DNA of 64,000 nt from Martinezella lusitana (GTDB lineage: Bacteria > Pseudomonadota > Alphaproteobacteria > Rhizobiales > Rhizobiaceae). The stretch spans positions 62,001-126,000 of the forward strand of contig NZ_JACHBG010000007.1 of NCBI RefSeq assembly GCF_014207095.1, read 5' to 3'. Made by a program: the position numbers and the translations under genes. The notes below the pieces were generated by a model that saw nothing but the letters and a program-made list of their open reading frames with translations, was not told the origin of the DNA and ran no database searches. Below are positions 44,376-53,339 of this stretch, one piece after another; the first letter of the stretch is position 1; each line of letters opens with the position of its first letter.

Positions 44376-45308
44376 TCACGACCTTTCGCGCAGGAATGCA
44401 TCGACCTCGGAGCGCCTCGGCATCGATGGTGCCGTACCTGGCTTCTGAACCGAGAGGCCTGCCACAGCTGCGCCAAATCGGACCGCTTCGAGAGGAGGAC
44501 GTCCCTCTGACAGCGCGACCGCAAACCCGCCATTGAAGGCGTCGCCGGCGCCGGTTGTGTCAACGACGTTAGAAATATCAAAAGCCGGCACGAAATGCGT
44601 TCCAACCGCGCCGTGAAGCAATGCGCCCTTTGCGCCCAGCGTAACAACCACATTGCGCGCCCCGCGCTCGACGAGGCTTGTCGCAGCCCTCAATGCGCCC
44701 TCGTCGGTGCTTGTGTCGATCCCCGTCAAGGTGGCGGCCTCGGTTTCGTTGGGCGTGACGAAATCGCAATAGCCATATATGGCGTCACCCACGGGGAGTG
44801 CCGGCGCCGGATTGAGCACCGTCGTTACACCATGCTCGCGAGCAAGTCTGAGCCCCTCGACCGCGGCATCAATCGGCTGTTCGAACTGCGTGACGAAGAC
44901 TTTTGCACTGGCGATCAGCGGTTGGGCCGCGCGAATGTCGGAGACGCTCAGATTGGCCGCCGCGCCGCTTTCGACGATAATCGCATTGTCACCATTCGTG
45001 GCTGACACGAAAATAAATGCTGCGCCTGTGGGGCTAATGTCGTCGACCAAAACGTGTGACGTCGTGACTCCATCCTGTTCCCAGGTCTTGCGCGCCATCT
45101 CCCCGAAAGCGTCGCGACCGATGCGGGTTATCATCGCCGACTTAGCGCCGGCACGAGCTGCGGCTATGACCTGGTTTGATCCCTTGCCACCAGGACCCAT
45201 GGCAAAGCCACGGCCAAGCAGGGTCTCGCCGACGACCGGCATACGCTCTGCCTTGAAGGCCAAATCGGCCACGAAAGTCCCAAGCACGACCACATCGGCG
45301 CGATCCAT
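44376..45308 (-). CDS. rbsK: Ribokinase-like PfkB family sugar kinase
   Basis: A 310-residue PfkB carbohydrate kinase. The first motif GPGGKGSNQVIAAARAGAKSAMIT (read in parts) is typical of ribokinase, and the second, VVDTTGAGDAFNGGFAVAL, holds the catalytic Asp. It phosphorylates a sugar, most likely ribose, at the terminal hydroxyl in the cytoplasm. GGAGG 7 bases before the ATG at 45308 fixes the start over an ATG five codons upstream. No sugar transporter or regulator adjoins it, so the true substrate is uncertain. Confidence 0.88.
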   Translation of the reverse strand: MDRADVVVLGTFVADLAFKAERMPVVGETLLGRGFAMGPGGKGSNQVIAAARAGAKSAMITRIGRDAFGEMARKTWEQDGVTTSHVLVDDISPTGAAFIFVSATNGDNAIIVESGAAANLSVSDIRAAQPLIASAKVFVTQFEQPIDAAVEGLRLAREHGVTTVLNPAPALPVGDAIYGYCDFVTPNETEAATLTGIDTSTDEGALRAATSLVERGARNVVVTLGAKGALLHGAVGTHFVPAFDISNVVDTTGAGDAFNGGFAVALSEGRPPLEAVRFGAAVAGLSVQKPGTAPSMPRRSEVDAFLRERS

Positions 45309-45531
45309 CAATTTCCTCCCCATAACTTCAGGGCGAGGTGGGGCCGCCCTCTCGCCTTATCTTGACATGCCAGTGCTGCGCCGCCGGCGCAAGATATGAT
45401 CTCCACTCCTTGGTTCGGTTATCCTCGAGCCAAGGTCTTCGTTGACCCGCCAAAGATTCTGTTCGCAAGGCGTTCGATATCACGATAGTTGGAGGGACGT
45501 AGCCCATCCCGCCTTGAGCTCTCTCAGGGGA

Positions 45532-46080
45532 TCATGCTCCCGGAGACTTGGGTGACCAGAGGATGGTGTCGGCTGTCCTTTCATAGGCCATGCCATTCGG
45601 ATAGCTGATCGCTTCCAGTTGCAGGCCCCAGGGCGATTGGAAATAGAGAATGCTTTGCCCGGCATGCGGCCCCTCATTCATGGTAAGGGGACCAAGACGT
45701 GTCGCAATGCCCTGCGCGTCGAGATAGGCCTTGGCGGCCTGGATGTCTTCGACATAGAGCCCGACATGGAAGGCGCCTATATCGCTGTTCTTTTGTTCGA
45801 GGTGACGCTGGTCGGGTGCCTCATATTCAAAAAGCTCGAGATTGGAGCCGTGGCCGATGCGGATGAGCGCAGCGCGCTTGATGCGGGCTCGCGGATGCGT
45901 GCCCAGTGCCTGATGCATGAAGTCGCCTTCTTCATCGGCGATTGGGCCGAAGGTATATGCATGTTTGCAGCCGAGCACCCGTACGAAAAAATCCAGCGCC
46001 TCGTCGAGGTCAGGAACCGTTACCCCCGTATGATCCTGCCCCAAAAGGCCTGGCAATCCTCGGCTCGCTGTATTTGTCAT
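45532..46080 (-). CDS. VOC family protein
   Basis: A 182-residue vicinal-oxygen-chelate protein. The first module begins LGQDHTGVTVPDLDEALDFFVRVLG with a likely metal His; the second is SDIGAFHVGLYVEDIQAAKAYL with another His. Later come a Glu in SNLELFEYEA and LQLEAISYP. Two His and two Glu positions like this are typical of metal-dependent lyases or dioxygenases. GGGAG before the ATG supports the start. It has no clear operon partner; the ribokinase gene downstream is separated by about 220 bases. Confidence 0.85.
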   Translation of the reverse strand: MTNTASRGLPGLLGQDHTGVTVPDLDEALDFFVRVLGCKHAYTFGPIADEEGDFMHQALGTHPRARIKRAALIRIGHGSNLELFEYEAPDQRHLEQKNSDIGAFHVGLYVEDIQAAKAYLDAQGIATRLGPLTMNEGPHAGQSILYFQSPWGLQLEAISYPNGMAYERTADTILWSPKSPGA

Positions 46081-46332
46081 GCTTTTCTCCCATCAAGGAA
46101 CTCAAAGGCCAAGGCAGCGCCTGCGCCGCCTTGCTTGAGAACCGGTTTTATCTGCGCCTATATTTCCTCCTGAATGGCGAATGTGCAACTGCCGAGCGAG
46201 GGCGGCCAGCTTCCGGTTGGATCGCGTGATCTGGGAAGGTTGATGATCGTTTCTGTAGCTGCCGGCGGCGTGTGTACGGACGACATGCCGGGGCACCGTC
46301 CTGAGGCCCTAATCGGGCGAGGGCACGTCATA

Positions 46333-46989
46333 TCAGCCAAGCTTCACGGACAGTTCAATGTCGCCGGCAAAGGGAAGGGATAGATAGCGATCTTTCGTGG
46401 TGCGGATGAGGCTCAGATATTCGGGGCACATTTCCGCGTCGTCGGCGAGGACCAGTGCGCCTGTCCGCAACTTCGGTGCGACCAGCTCAAAAATGTCGGC
46501 ATAAAGCGCCTTGGCGCCGTCGAGCAGCAACAGATCGATGGATTCCGGAAGGTCCTGTCGAAGCGTCTCCATTGCATCTCCGGCGCGAATCTCGACCAGA
46601 TCGGCAAGACCTGCGTCCTCAAGGTTTTGCTGCGCCCTCTCGATCTTGCTCATTTCGAACTCGCTGGAGATCACACGGCCGCCGCCATTGTCACGCAAAG
46701 CCGCTGCAATAAAGAGGGTAGAGATCCCGAAGGAAGTTCCGAACTCGACGATTGTTCGCGCGCCCGTCGCCCGGACCAGCATATAGAGAAGCTCGCCCGT
46801 TTCGCGCGAGACGGGCAACCAAAGATCTTTCAGCTGCGCATAGAGATCGAGGTATTGCGTCTTGCTGGTCGTCAGCGCGGCCCGCTCTTCGGAAGTGAAA
46901 GCTCTGATGGCGGGGCTCGTGGCAGCATCGGCCTCTGCGAACAAGCGATCAAGCAAGGAGCAGAAGGGAGCGGAAGAAAGGGTGTTCAT
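46333..46989 (-). CDS. Class I SAM-dependent O-methyltransferase
   Basis: A 218-residue methyltransferase of the catechol/caffeoyl-CoA O-methyltransferase group. The SAM loop is RTIVEFGTSFGISTLFIAAAL, with an acidic SSEFEMSKIERAQ (read in parts) after it. The later DLLLLDGAKALY contains the metal-associated Asp. It probably methylates a small hydroxylated aromatic. GGAG 6 bases before the ATG at 46989 fixes the start. It is divergent from a TetR gene with a palindrome between them. Confidence 0.85.
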   Translation of the reverse strand: MNTLSSAPFCSLLDRLFAEADAATSPAIRAFTSEERAALTTSKTQYLDLYAQLKDLWLPVSRETGELLYMLVRATGARTIVEFGTSFGISTLFIAAALRDNGGGRVISSEFEMSKIERAQQNLEDAGLADLVEIRAGDAMETLRQDLPESIDLLLLDGAKALYADIFELVAPKLRTGALVLADDAEMCPEYLSLIRTTKDRYLSLPFAGDIELSVKLG

Positions 46990-47030
46990 GGTGGTCTCCA
47001 TAGCATGGGGTTGTGCTGGAGGCAGAAATA

Positions 47031-47044
47031 CGAATAATCATTCG
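47031..47044. promoter_or_regulatory. Operator-like palindrome between methyltransferase and TetR genes
   Basis: CGAAT-AATC-ATTCG, a perfect 5-4-5 inverted repeat in the 85-base gap between divergent starts. The likely TetR operator; the flanks extend it imperfectly. Confidence 0.6.
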
Positions 47045-47074
47045 CATTTTCTAATCGCATTGGTGAGCGGATTG

Positions 47075-47704
47075 ATGGGTGAGCGCCTAACGTCCCGAAT
47101 TTCCACGAGAAAAGAGCCAAAACAGAGCCGCTCGAACGAGCTCGTTTCGGCCATTCTGACGGCAGCTGTTCAGGTTTTGACGGCGGAAGGCGCCCAACGC
47201 TTCACCACGGCCCGCGTCGCGGAAAGGGCAGGGGTGAGTATTGGTTCGCTCTACCAGTACTTTCCCAACAAGGCTTCGATTCTCTTCCGGCTCCAAAGCG
47301 ACGAATGGCGACGTTCCACCGAGATGCTCCGTGGGGTTCTCGAAAGCGCGAAGCCGCCAAAGGATAGGTTGCGACACCTCGTGCATGAGTTTGTTCGGTC
47401 CGAGTGTGAGGAGGCGTCTGTGCGTATGGCGCTTGCCGATGCAGCCCCGCTCTACCGGGATGCCCCGGAGGCGCGGGCGCTCAGGGCCGAGGCAGATCGT
47501 ATTTTCGACAGCTTCATCTTGGAGCTGCTTCCCAATTTATCCGAAAGTGCCCGCGACATTGTCGGCGATTTGATTTCGACAACACTGACCACGGTCGGCA
47601 AGGAATATTCGCAAGGATTGAGGGCGCAGAAGGAGATCGATGCCTATGCCGGCGCCATGGCAGACATGCTCTGCGCCTATGTTGACGCGCTGGAGCCATA
47701 CTAA
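47075..47704 (+). CDS. TetR-family transcriptional regulator
   Basis: A 209-residue TetR regulator. The N-terminal part SRISTRKEPKQSRSNELVSAI leads into the HTH (TTARVAERAGVSIGSLYQYFPNKASIL, read in parts), a group often found beside O-methyltransferases and small detoxification enzymes. Its C-terminus (FILELLPNLSESARDIVGDLI) is the ligand domain. Start at the ATG 47075; no strong ribosome site, and GTG at 47062 is possible. It probably represses the divergent methyltransferase through the palindrome at 47031. Confidence 0.82.
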   Translation: MGERLTSRISTRKEPKQSRSNELVSAILTAAVQVLTAEGAQRFTTARVAERAGVSIGSLYQYFPNKASILFRLQSDEWRRSTEMLRGVLESAKPPKDRLRHLVHEFVRSECEEASVRMALADAAPLYRDAPEARALRAEADRIFDSFILELLPNLSESARDIVGDLISTTLTTVGKEYSQGLRAQKEIDAYAGAMADMLCAYVDALEPY

Positions 47705-47994
47705 GCTGGCAAAGCGACGCCATTGCATGATGCGATGGAGTTTGCGCACCCAACCGCAAGCCGCATGCGACGGGCAATGACCCCATCACAGAATCTCGTG
47801 CCAACATGATCCATGCCTGTCCCAGAATGTTTGTAATCATTGGCCATATCTGTGGTTAGGACTTGGATCAGTTGCTGGCACGCATAGGTGCGTGCTTTCG
47901 AACGTGCGCAACCCTGTGATAGTAGTTTTGCGAATCGATCGGATGAATTTGCGCCGATCCGATGGCAACCCAGAATCTGAAGTGTGAGTACGTA

Positions 47995-48399
47995 ATGAAG
48001 CGACTTCTCTCGATCGCATTGCTTTGCCTCCTTCCATCGGCAGGCTTTGCGGCTGCGCCAACCAAGACCGTGACATATTTTCAGGTGGTCAGCGCCTATC
48101 TCAAGGACGCGAAAGCTGCCGCAGCCAAATATGATCACAAGCGACTCGCTTTCGACGGTTATGTCGTGCGCATGGGCACCGATCCCAAAGGGACTTTCTT
48201 CGGTGGCATCCAGAGCGATGGCCAGAAATTCGACCTTTCGTTCAGCCCGGCCGATCAGGCGCCTCTCAAGAGCAAGTATGATGGCGGCGAGATAAAGCCC
48301 TTCGAGCCTTCGAATGCCCTTACCTTCGAATGCCTGAACGAAGGTTATGTGCCCGAGGCCATGACGATCAGACTGACCAACTGCAAGCTGGTACAGTAG
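47995..48399 (+). CDS. Exported protein of unknown function (possible OB-fold)
   Basis: A 134-residue protein with a signal peptide (RLLSIALLCLLPSAGFAA, residues 3-20). The mature part, DHKRLAFDGYVVRMGTDPKGTFFGGI and ALTFECLNEGYVPEAMTIRLTNCKLV (both read in parts), resembles small periplasmic OB-fold (tRNA_anti-like) proteins, judged from general shape only. Two Cys in the last third could form a disulfide. The ATG at 47995 begins the signal peptide. It converges with the adenylation-enzyme gene; nothing in the 290 bases upstream was recognised. Confidence 0.7.
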   Translation: MKRLLSIALLCLLPSAGFAAAPTKTVTYFQVVSAYLKDAKAAAAKYDHKRLAFDGYVVRMGTDPKGTFFGGIQSDGQKFDLSFSPADQAPLKSKYDGGEIKPFEPSNALTFECLNEGYVPEAMTIRLTNCKLVQ

Positions 48400-48466
48400 T
48401 CTCAGCCTGTCATCTTCAGCAGATGCCCTCGAATCCCGCGTGCCGGTTATTGCACTGTCGCGCGGG

Positions 48467-49990
48467 CTATCTTTCGGCCAGCCGTTGTTCGAGGTGGCGA
48501 TAGTCGATCTTGCCGTTGACGTTGAGGGGGAGGTCTTCGATCAGCTGGATCTCGCCGGGAAGCATATAGGGAGGCAGCAGATGGTACAGCCTCTCTTTGA
48601 CTTTGCCGATATCGAGCTTCGCCCCCGCTACAAAGCCAATGATGGCTTCGACAGATCCTTCGTCGCTGCGAGGCCAGGTGACAACGGCTACCCGCTCGCT
48701 CTGCGATGCGGATGCCAGGGCTGCCTCGATATCCTGAAGTTCGACGCGATATCCGCGAATCTTGATCTGTCGATCGAGCCTGCCCGCAAAGATCACCCCA
48801 TGCCGCGCATCCAGCCGTCCGGCATCACCGGTCCGATACCAGCGCCCGTCACGATCGGAGACGAATTTTTCCGCGTCTAGCGCAGGGGCCTGCCAGTAGC
48901 CTGCGGTCATTTGCGGCCCGCTGAGCCAGATCTCACCGGTCTCGCCATGGGCGACCTCGGCGCCATCTTCGCTTCTAATCGAAAGGCGTTGTTTTCCTAT
49001 CGGCCAGCCGATCGGCGTCACGGCTCCGTCGAAATAATTCTCCGGATCGACACGATAGTAGGAGGTGTGAATTGTGCCCTCGGTGGGGCCATACATATTG
49101 AAGATCGTCGCATTTGGTGCGGCCGCCTGCCATTTCCGGCTGAGGGAGACGGGGAAGGCCTCGCCGGCAAAGAGACTATATTTGAGGGAGGGCATGGCAT
49201 CTGGCGCAATAAGCCCGAATTCGGCTGATTTGGCTGCCGCCGAAGGTACAAGCAGGCAAGCCGTGAGGTTGTTGGCGCGAATTGTGCGAGGGGCGAGAAT
49301 GGCGCCGTTTTGCGGCGCAACGAACAATTCAGCCCCATGCAGCCAGCACATCATCATGTCATGCACAGACAAATCAAAGGTCAGGTCGACCGCTTGCAGC
49401 AGCCGATCACTGCTGTCGACCGGCATGAGCTCATGAACGGCATCGATATAGGCTTCGAGGTTTCCGGCATTGATCGGTACGCCCTTCGGCACGCCCGTCG
49501 TTCCGGAGGTGAACAGGAGATAGGCCACTGTTTGGCCGGCAAGCGCACCAAGAGACCTGAAGTCGTTGAGTTCGGCGCCTGGCGTGCCCGATCTTGGAAT
49601 GAGCATGGCCTTCAATATCGGCAGGGTTAGCGGTGCGACGCCGACATGCTTTTCAAGTTCTACCTTGACGGTCTCATCAACGACCAGGGCAACGGCCTGC
49701 GACGAAGACAGGATCTGCCTGTTTCTGCTCGCGGGGAAAGTGACATTGAGGGGTACGTAGCCGCAGCCGGCTAGCAGAATGCCCAGCACGGAGGCGTAGG
49801 CTGCGAAGGTCCTTTCGGCACATAGGGCAACCAGTTGGCCCGGTCGGATGCCGGCGAGACGCAAATCCTCGCTAATGTCGATAGCCGACAGAAACAGTTG
49901 CTCATAAGAGGCGCGAACGCCGGCGACGTTGATTGCAGGCCTGTCTCGAAATCGTCTCGCTGCGACAAGAAGTCGTTGGTCGAGTGTCAT
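48467..49990 (-). CDS. Stand-alone adenylation enzyme (DltA/NRPS A-domain-like)
   Basis: A 507-residue acyl/aminoacyl adenylate-forming enzyme. Core motifs in order: A3 LLFTSGTTGVPKGVP, A5 NMYGPTEGTIH, A7 WYRTGDAGRLD, A8 GRLDRQIKIRGYRVEL and A10 NGKIDY with the catalytic Lys. It lacks condensation, carrier and reductase domains and resembles D-alanine-carrier protein ligases and free A domains. The carboxylic acid substrate cannot be read. No carrier protein gene is near, so the acceptor (CoA, carrier protein or other) is open. The ATG at 49990 has GGAG 8 bases before it; the frame is open further upstream. Confidence 0.85.
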   Translation of the reverse strand: MTLDQRLLVAARRFRDRPAINVAGVRASYEQLFLSAIDISEDLRLAGIRPGQLVALCAERTFAAYASVLGILLAGCGYVPLNVTFPASRNRQILSSSQAVALVVDETVKVELEKHVGVAPLTLPILKAMLIPRSGTPGAELNDFRSLGALAGQTVAYLLFTSGTTGVPKGVPINAGNLEAYIDAVHELMPVDSSDRLLQAVDLTFDLSVHDMMMCWLHGAELFVAPQNGAILAPRTIRANNLTACLLVPSAAAKSAEFGLIAPDAMPSLKYSLFAGEAFPVSLSRKWQAAAPNATIFNMYGPTEGTIHTSYYRVDPENYFDGAVTPIGWPIGKQRLSIRSEDGAEVAHGETGEIWLSGPQMTAGYWQAPALDAEKFVSDRDGRWYRTGDAGRLDARHGVIFAGRLDRQIKIRGYRVELQDIEAALASASQSERVAVVTWPRSDEGSVEAIIGFVAGAKLDIGKVKERLYHLLPPYMLPGEIQLIEDLPLNVNGKIDYRHLEQRLAER

Positions 49991-50170
49991 ATATGGCTCC
50001 GGTCCTGGAGAGAGGCACGACGTCGCGGCCAGATGTATTGGTGCGCGACTGACGAGATGCATGCGCGACCATAGACGAACCGCCGCCGCCGCGCTCTTTG
50101 CAGATTGACAAGCCGCCGTTTCAGTTCGGCAATCGCGGCAGCCGGTCCGTCGTCCCTGGCACACCCGTGT

Positions 50171-50431
50171 CTAGTACCCCGCCTCCTTCGCTGGCTCATG
50201 GCGATAGAGTACGACATAGCCGGATTCACCGAACGGGATTAGAAGTTCACGACATTCCAGTGTCTCTACTTCGACGGGGCGGCCGATTTCAGGCATTCTC
50301 TCAAGGAGAAGGAGCTGCCGTTCAATTGCCTGACCGGCACGCCTTGCTGCTTCCGGCGCCTTGCCGATCAGGAAGCGGCGGCAACGCTCCAACCCTTGCG
50401 CCGCGCCTTCGGTGACAATCACTTGTGGCAC
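50171..50431 (-). CDS. ParE/RelE-family toxin
   Basis: An 86-residue protein of the ParE/RelE superfamily. The helix pair AAQGLERCRRFLIGKAPEAARRA is followed by EIGRPVEVETLECRELLIPFGESGYVVLYRH (read in parts), the beta sheet that ends in a conserved-type R/Y strand. The ParE branch inhibits gyrase and the RelE branch cleaves mRNA; sequence alone leaves this open. It starts inside the antitoxin gene's 3' end (13-base overlap), so expression is coupled. Confidence 0.85.
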   Translation of the reverse strand: MPQVIVTEGAAQGLERCRRFLIGKAPEAARRAGQAIERQLLLLERMPEIGRPVEVETLECRELLIPFGESGYVVLYRHEPAKEAGY

Positions 50432-50610
50432 TCAGGCACCGTTGTTTCGTCGTCCGTACCCCAATTGTTCAACCAGTCCCGGGCCTCTTCGCGGTCTACA
50501 TATTGCTGTATGGCTTCGAGCATGATCCAGTGCGCCGAGCGTCGGCGTATGTTGGCAAGCTGCTGGACGCGGCTTTTCAAGCCACCGTCGATCTTCAAGG
50601 ACGTCGCCAT
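50419..50610 (-). CDS. Ribbon-helix-helix antitoxin (CopG/ParD-like)
   Basis: A 63-residue RHH antitoxin: beta strand ATSLKIDGGLKSRVQQLAN and helices RRSAHWIMLEAIQQYVDREE, with a C-terminal tail DWLNNWGTDDE that would wrap the toxin. It neutralises the adjacent ParE-type toxin and represses the pair. The ATG at 50610 is taken as start; a GTG at 50628 is possible. The pair stands alone between an adenylation-enzyme gene and an AraC-type regulator gene. Confidence 0.85.
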   Translation of the reverse strand: MATSLKIDGGLKSRVQQLANIRRRSAHWIMLEAIQQYVDREEARDWLNNWGTDDETTVPECHK

Positions 50611-50872
50611 CTCCGAACCCCATATCACATGGTAATACCTAGTAATAAACTAGTCCCCGTTTTCCTCGCTCTCCAGATCGCTCCAAGTCACAGTTCTTGT
50701 CGCGTCCGATTCTTTCTCATCTTCTCCAATCCGCTCCCGAAATCTCGCTTGATGCATCCTCCCGCCGTTTCTGTCTGTCGCATGGTCTGAAGCGGCACAA
50801 AAATTCAGATGTTTTCGAGAAAATTGTGCTAAAAGCGGATCAAGACATTCTGCATAGGCCAGGGAGGGGACG

Positions 50873-51793
50873 ATGCAGTCATTGCTCACGCCGGTTCATA
50901 CACCCGTGCCGGTCGAGGTGCTCGAGGCGGAGATCCGTAGGATCTGCGGTGCGTTTACCCTTGAGCCGACACTCTCATCAGGCATCGTCGCCGGAGATGT
51001 CGCCACCCGACGCATGGGGCTTTTCGAGACGGCAATCGTCGGGCTCGATGCCAGCAAGCATGTCGAGCGCGGCGCAAAGGCGATCCGTCAGGATCCTGGC
51101 GAGCACTTCTTTCTTCTCGTTCAGGATACCGGACAGTGCAGTGTCGAACAAAATGGCAGGGTGGCCGATCTGGAGCCCGGCGACATGTTTCTGGTGGATT
51201 CCGTCCGTCCCTCGCGTTTCCTCTATCGCGGCATTCGTTCGAGCCAAGTTTCGATCCACTTGCCGCGCAACGAGATGGTGCATCGCTTTGGCGAAGCCTG
51301 TACAGGCGGTGTGTCGATTAGCCGAAGCGATCCGCTATGGTTGGCGATGCGTGCCGTGCTGACGAAGATGATCGACAGCTCGACCGCCCAGACCCAACTC
51401 GGGGAGGCGTTTCTCTGTCTTTTGGGTGCCTATCTCCAGTCCACGCGCGGGGCAGGCGCGACGGAAACCCTGTTGTCACGCGCACTCGCTCTTATCGACC
51501 GTCATGGCGTCGATCCTGCCTTCGGTCCGCGGGAGCTCGCAAGCCGGCTTAATGTCTCGGAGCGCATGCTGCAGCGGCACTTCCAGGCGCTCGGGGAGAC
51601 ACCCGGACATCGCCTGCTGAACCGTCGTCTGGAGATCGCCTATAGCCGTCTCTCGGCTCGCTCGCCCCAAGCGGCCAATGATGGCATCGCTGCTATCGCC
51701 TATGACGCCGGCTTCAACGATCTCTCCTATTTCTACCGGGAATTCCGCAAGAAGTACGGTGTCACGCCAGGCGCCGTCGCTCGCTGTCATTGA
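50873..51793 (+). CDS. feaR: AraC-family activator, FeaR-like, of the amine oxidase operon
   Basis: A 306-residue AraC/XylS regulator. The N-terminal half has the AraC-binding-like region (HFFLLVQDTGQCSVEQNG, LEPGDMFLVDSVRPSRF). The C-terminal double HTH covers about 200-300 (GPRELASRLNVSERMLQRHF, IAAIAYDAGFNDLSYFYREFRKKYGVTPG). In E. coli FeaR activates the phenylacetaldehyde dehydrogenase and amine oxidase genes; here the same two enzyme types follow in order on the same strand. Direct repeats at 51801-51828 just before the dehydrogenase are its likely binding site. Confidence 0.82.
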   Translation: MQSLLTPVHTPVPVEVLEAEIRRICGAFTLEPTLSSGIVAGDVATRRMGLFETAIVGLDASKHVERGAKAIRQDPGEHFFLLVQDTGQCSVEQNGRVADLEPGDMFLVDSVRPSRFLYRGIRSSQVSIHLPRNEMVHRFGEACTGGVSISRSDPLWLAMRAVLTKMIDSSTAQTQLGEAFLCLLGAYLQSTRGAGATETLLSRALALIDRHGVDPAFGPRELASRLNVSERMLQRHFQALGETPGHRLLNRRLEIAYSRLSARSPQAANDGIAAIAYDAGFNDLSYFYREFRKKYGVTPGAVARCH

Positions 51794-51800
51794 CGCTTTT

Positions 51801-51828
51801 GTCCAACAGTCCGGACGTTTCCGTCCAA
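51801..51828 (+). promoter_or_regulatory. Direct repeats, possible AraC/FeaR site
   Basis: GTCCAA at 51801-51806 and 51823-51828, 22 bases apart on the same strand, each preceded by pyrimidine-rich bases. They lie 75-100 bases before the dehydrogenase start, as expected for an AraC activator that binds two turns of DNA. Also spaced TCCGGAC between them. Confidence 0.4.
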
Positions 51829-51902
51829 GTCTGCCGCGCGTTCCTGACCTAATCTTCCGCCAATCCTGGCCCTTGGCCAGGTTTTCGTGGAGGAAACTGG
51901 CA

Positions 51903-53309
51903 ATGACGCTTTATTCTGCAACCATCAACGGAACGATGGTGAACTGTGCCACAGATTTTGCCGTAATCAATCCGGCGACCAGGCAGGAGGCCGGCCGCGC
52001 ACCCAACATGGATGGCGGCGATCTCGATCATGCGGTCGGGGCGGCGCGCAGGGCATTTGCCGAGTGGTCGGCACGCAGCGACAAGGATTTGCAGAGCATC
52101 TGCGCGGCAGTCACTGCCCGCATCGAGGAGCATGCGGAGGAACTTGCCAGGATCATTACGCTCGAGCAGGGAAAACCGTTGAATGGGCTCGGTTCTCGCT
52201 GGGAAATGGGCGGTGCCGTTGCCTGGGCTGGTTATACGACCGGGCTTTCCCTGCCGGTCAAGCTGTTGCAGGATAATGCCGAAGGCCGCGTGGAGCTGCA
52301 CCGAAAGCCGATCGGCGTTGTCGGCTCGATCACGCCTTGGAACTTCCCGGTGATGATCGCGATCTGGCATATCATGCCGGCGCTTCGGACGGGCAATACG
52401 GTCGTCGTCAAGCCGTCGCCGCTTACTCCGCTTTCGACGTTGCGCCTTGTGGAAATTATGAACGAGGTGCTGCCGCCGGGCGTATTAAATGTCGTGACCG
52501 CCGACGACCAAGGCTTCAATCTGGGCGCAGCGATGGCCGCACATCCCGACATCAACAAGATCGTTTTTACCGGTTCCATTGCCACTGGTCAGAAGGTCAT
52601 GCAGTCGGCGGCATCCAACATGAAGCGGCTGACGCTGGAGCTCGGCGGCAATGACGCCAGTATTGTCCTGCCGGATGCCGATCCGCAAAAGATCGCCGAG
52701 GGCCTTTTCTGGGGTGCCTTCATCAATAATGGCCAGACCTGCGCCGCGCTGAAGCGCCTTTATGTGCATGAGACGATCCATGATGCCGTCTGTGCGGCGC
52801 TGGTCGCCTATGCCAGCAATATTCCGGTCGGCAACGGCATGGACGAGGCGAGTATTCTCGGCCCGGTACAGAACCGCATGCAGTTCGACAAGCTGAGCCG
52901 GCTGGTGGCCGATGCCAGCGGGCGTGGCAAGGTGCTTCTCGGTGGTGCGCCCGGTGAGGGGCTCTTCTTTCCGCCGACGATCATCGCCGGCCTTTCGAAC
53001 GGCGATCCGTTGGTCGATGAGGAGCAGTTCGGTCCCGCTTTGCCTGTCATCAAATATAGCGATATCGACGATGCCATCCGCATGGCGAATGATAGCCCGA
53101 ACGGTCTCGGAGGCTCTGTCTGGTCCTCGGACATATCGGTGGCAAAGACCGTGGCTTCGCGCATGCAATGTGGCTCGGTCTGGATCAACAAGCATGGCGC
53201 GATCCAGCCCAATGCGCCCTTTGGCGGCGTGAAAGCCTCCGGTCTCGGCGTTGAGTTCGCCGAGGAGGGGCTCGCCGAATACACGGATATCCAGGTGATA
53301 TTCGCCTGA
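51903..53309 (+). CDS. feaB: Aldehyde dehydrogenase, phenylacetaldehyde-type
   Basis: A 468-residue NAD(P)-dependent aldehyde dehydrogenase. The catalytic Glu is in LTLELGGNDA and the Cys in NGQTCAALKR. GSITPWNFPVM and VFTGSIATGQKVM form the cofactor site. It has no signal peptide, so it is cytoplasmic. Next to a copper amine oxidase and an AraC-type activator it most likely oxidises phenylacetaldehyde-like products to the acid, feeding phenylacetate metabolism. The ATG at 51903 is the family start; the frame is open upstream through the regulator's end. Confidence 0.9.
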   Translation: MTLYSATINGTMVNCATDFAVINPATRQEAGRAPNMDGGDLDHAVGAARRAFAEWSARSDKDLQSICAAVTARIEEHAEELARIITLEQGKPLNGLGSRWEMGGAVAWAGYTTGLSLPVKLLQDNAEGRVELHRKPIGVVGSITPWNFPVMIAIWHIMPALRTGNTVVVKPSPLTPLSTLRLVEIMNEVLPPGVLNVVTADDQGFNLGAAMAAHPDINKIVFTGSIATGQKVMQSAASNMKRLTLELGGNDASIVLPDADPQKIAEGLFWGAFINNGQTCAALKRLYVHETIHDAVCAALVAYASNIPVGNGMDEASILGPVQNRMQFDKLSRLVADASGRGKVLLGGAPGEGLFFPPTIIAGLSNGDPLVDEEQFGPALPVIKYSDIDDAIRMANDSPNGLGGSVWSSDISVAKTVASRMQCGSVWINKHGAIQPNAPFGGVKASGLGVEFAEEGLAEYTDIQVIFA

Positions 53310-53339
53310 TCTTGAACAGGTATGACAGGGAGGATGGAA

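Noticed and set aside
43750..44448. Plus-strand frame of 232 codons in the gap between ogt and ribokinase genes
   Set aside because: No ribosome site, Arg/Ser-rich translation with no domain, and it runs into the ribokinase gene.
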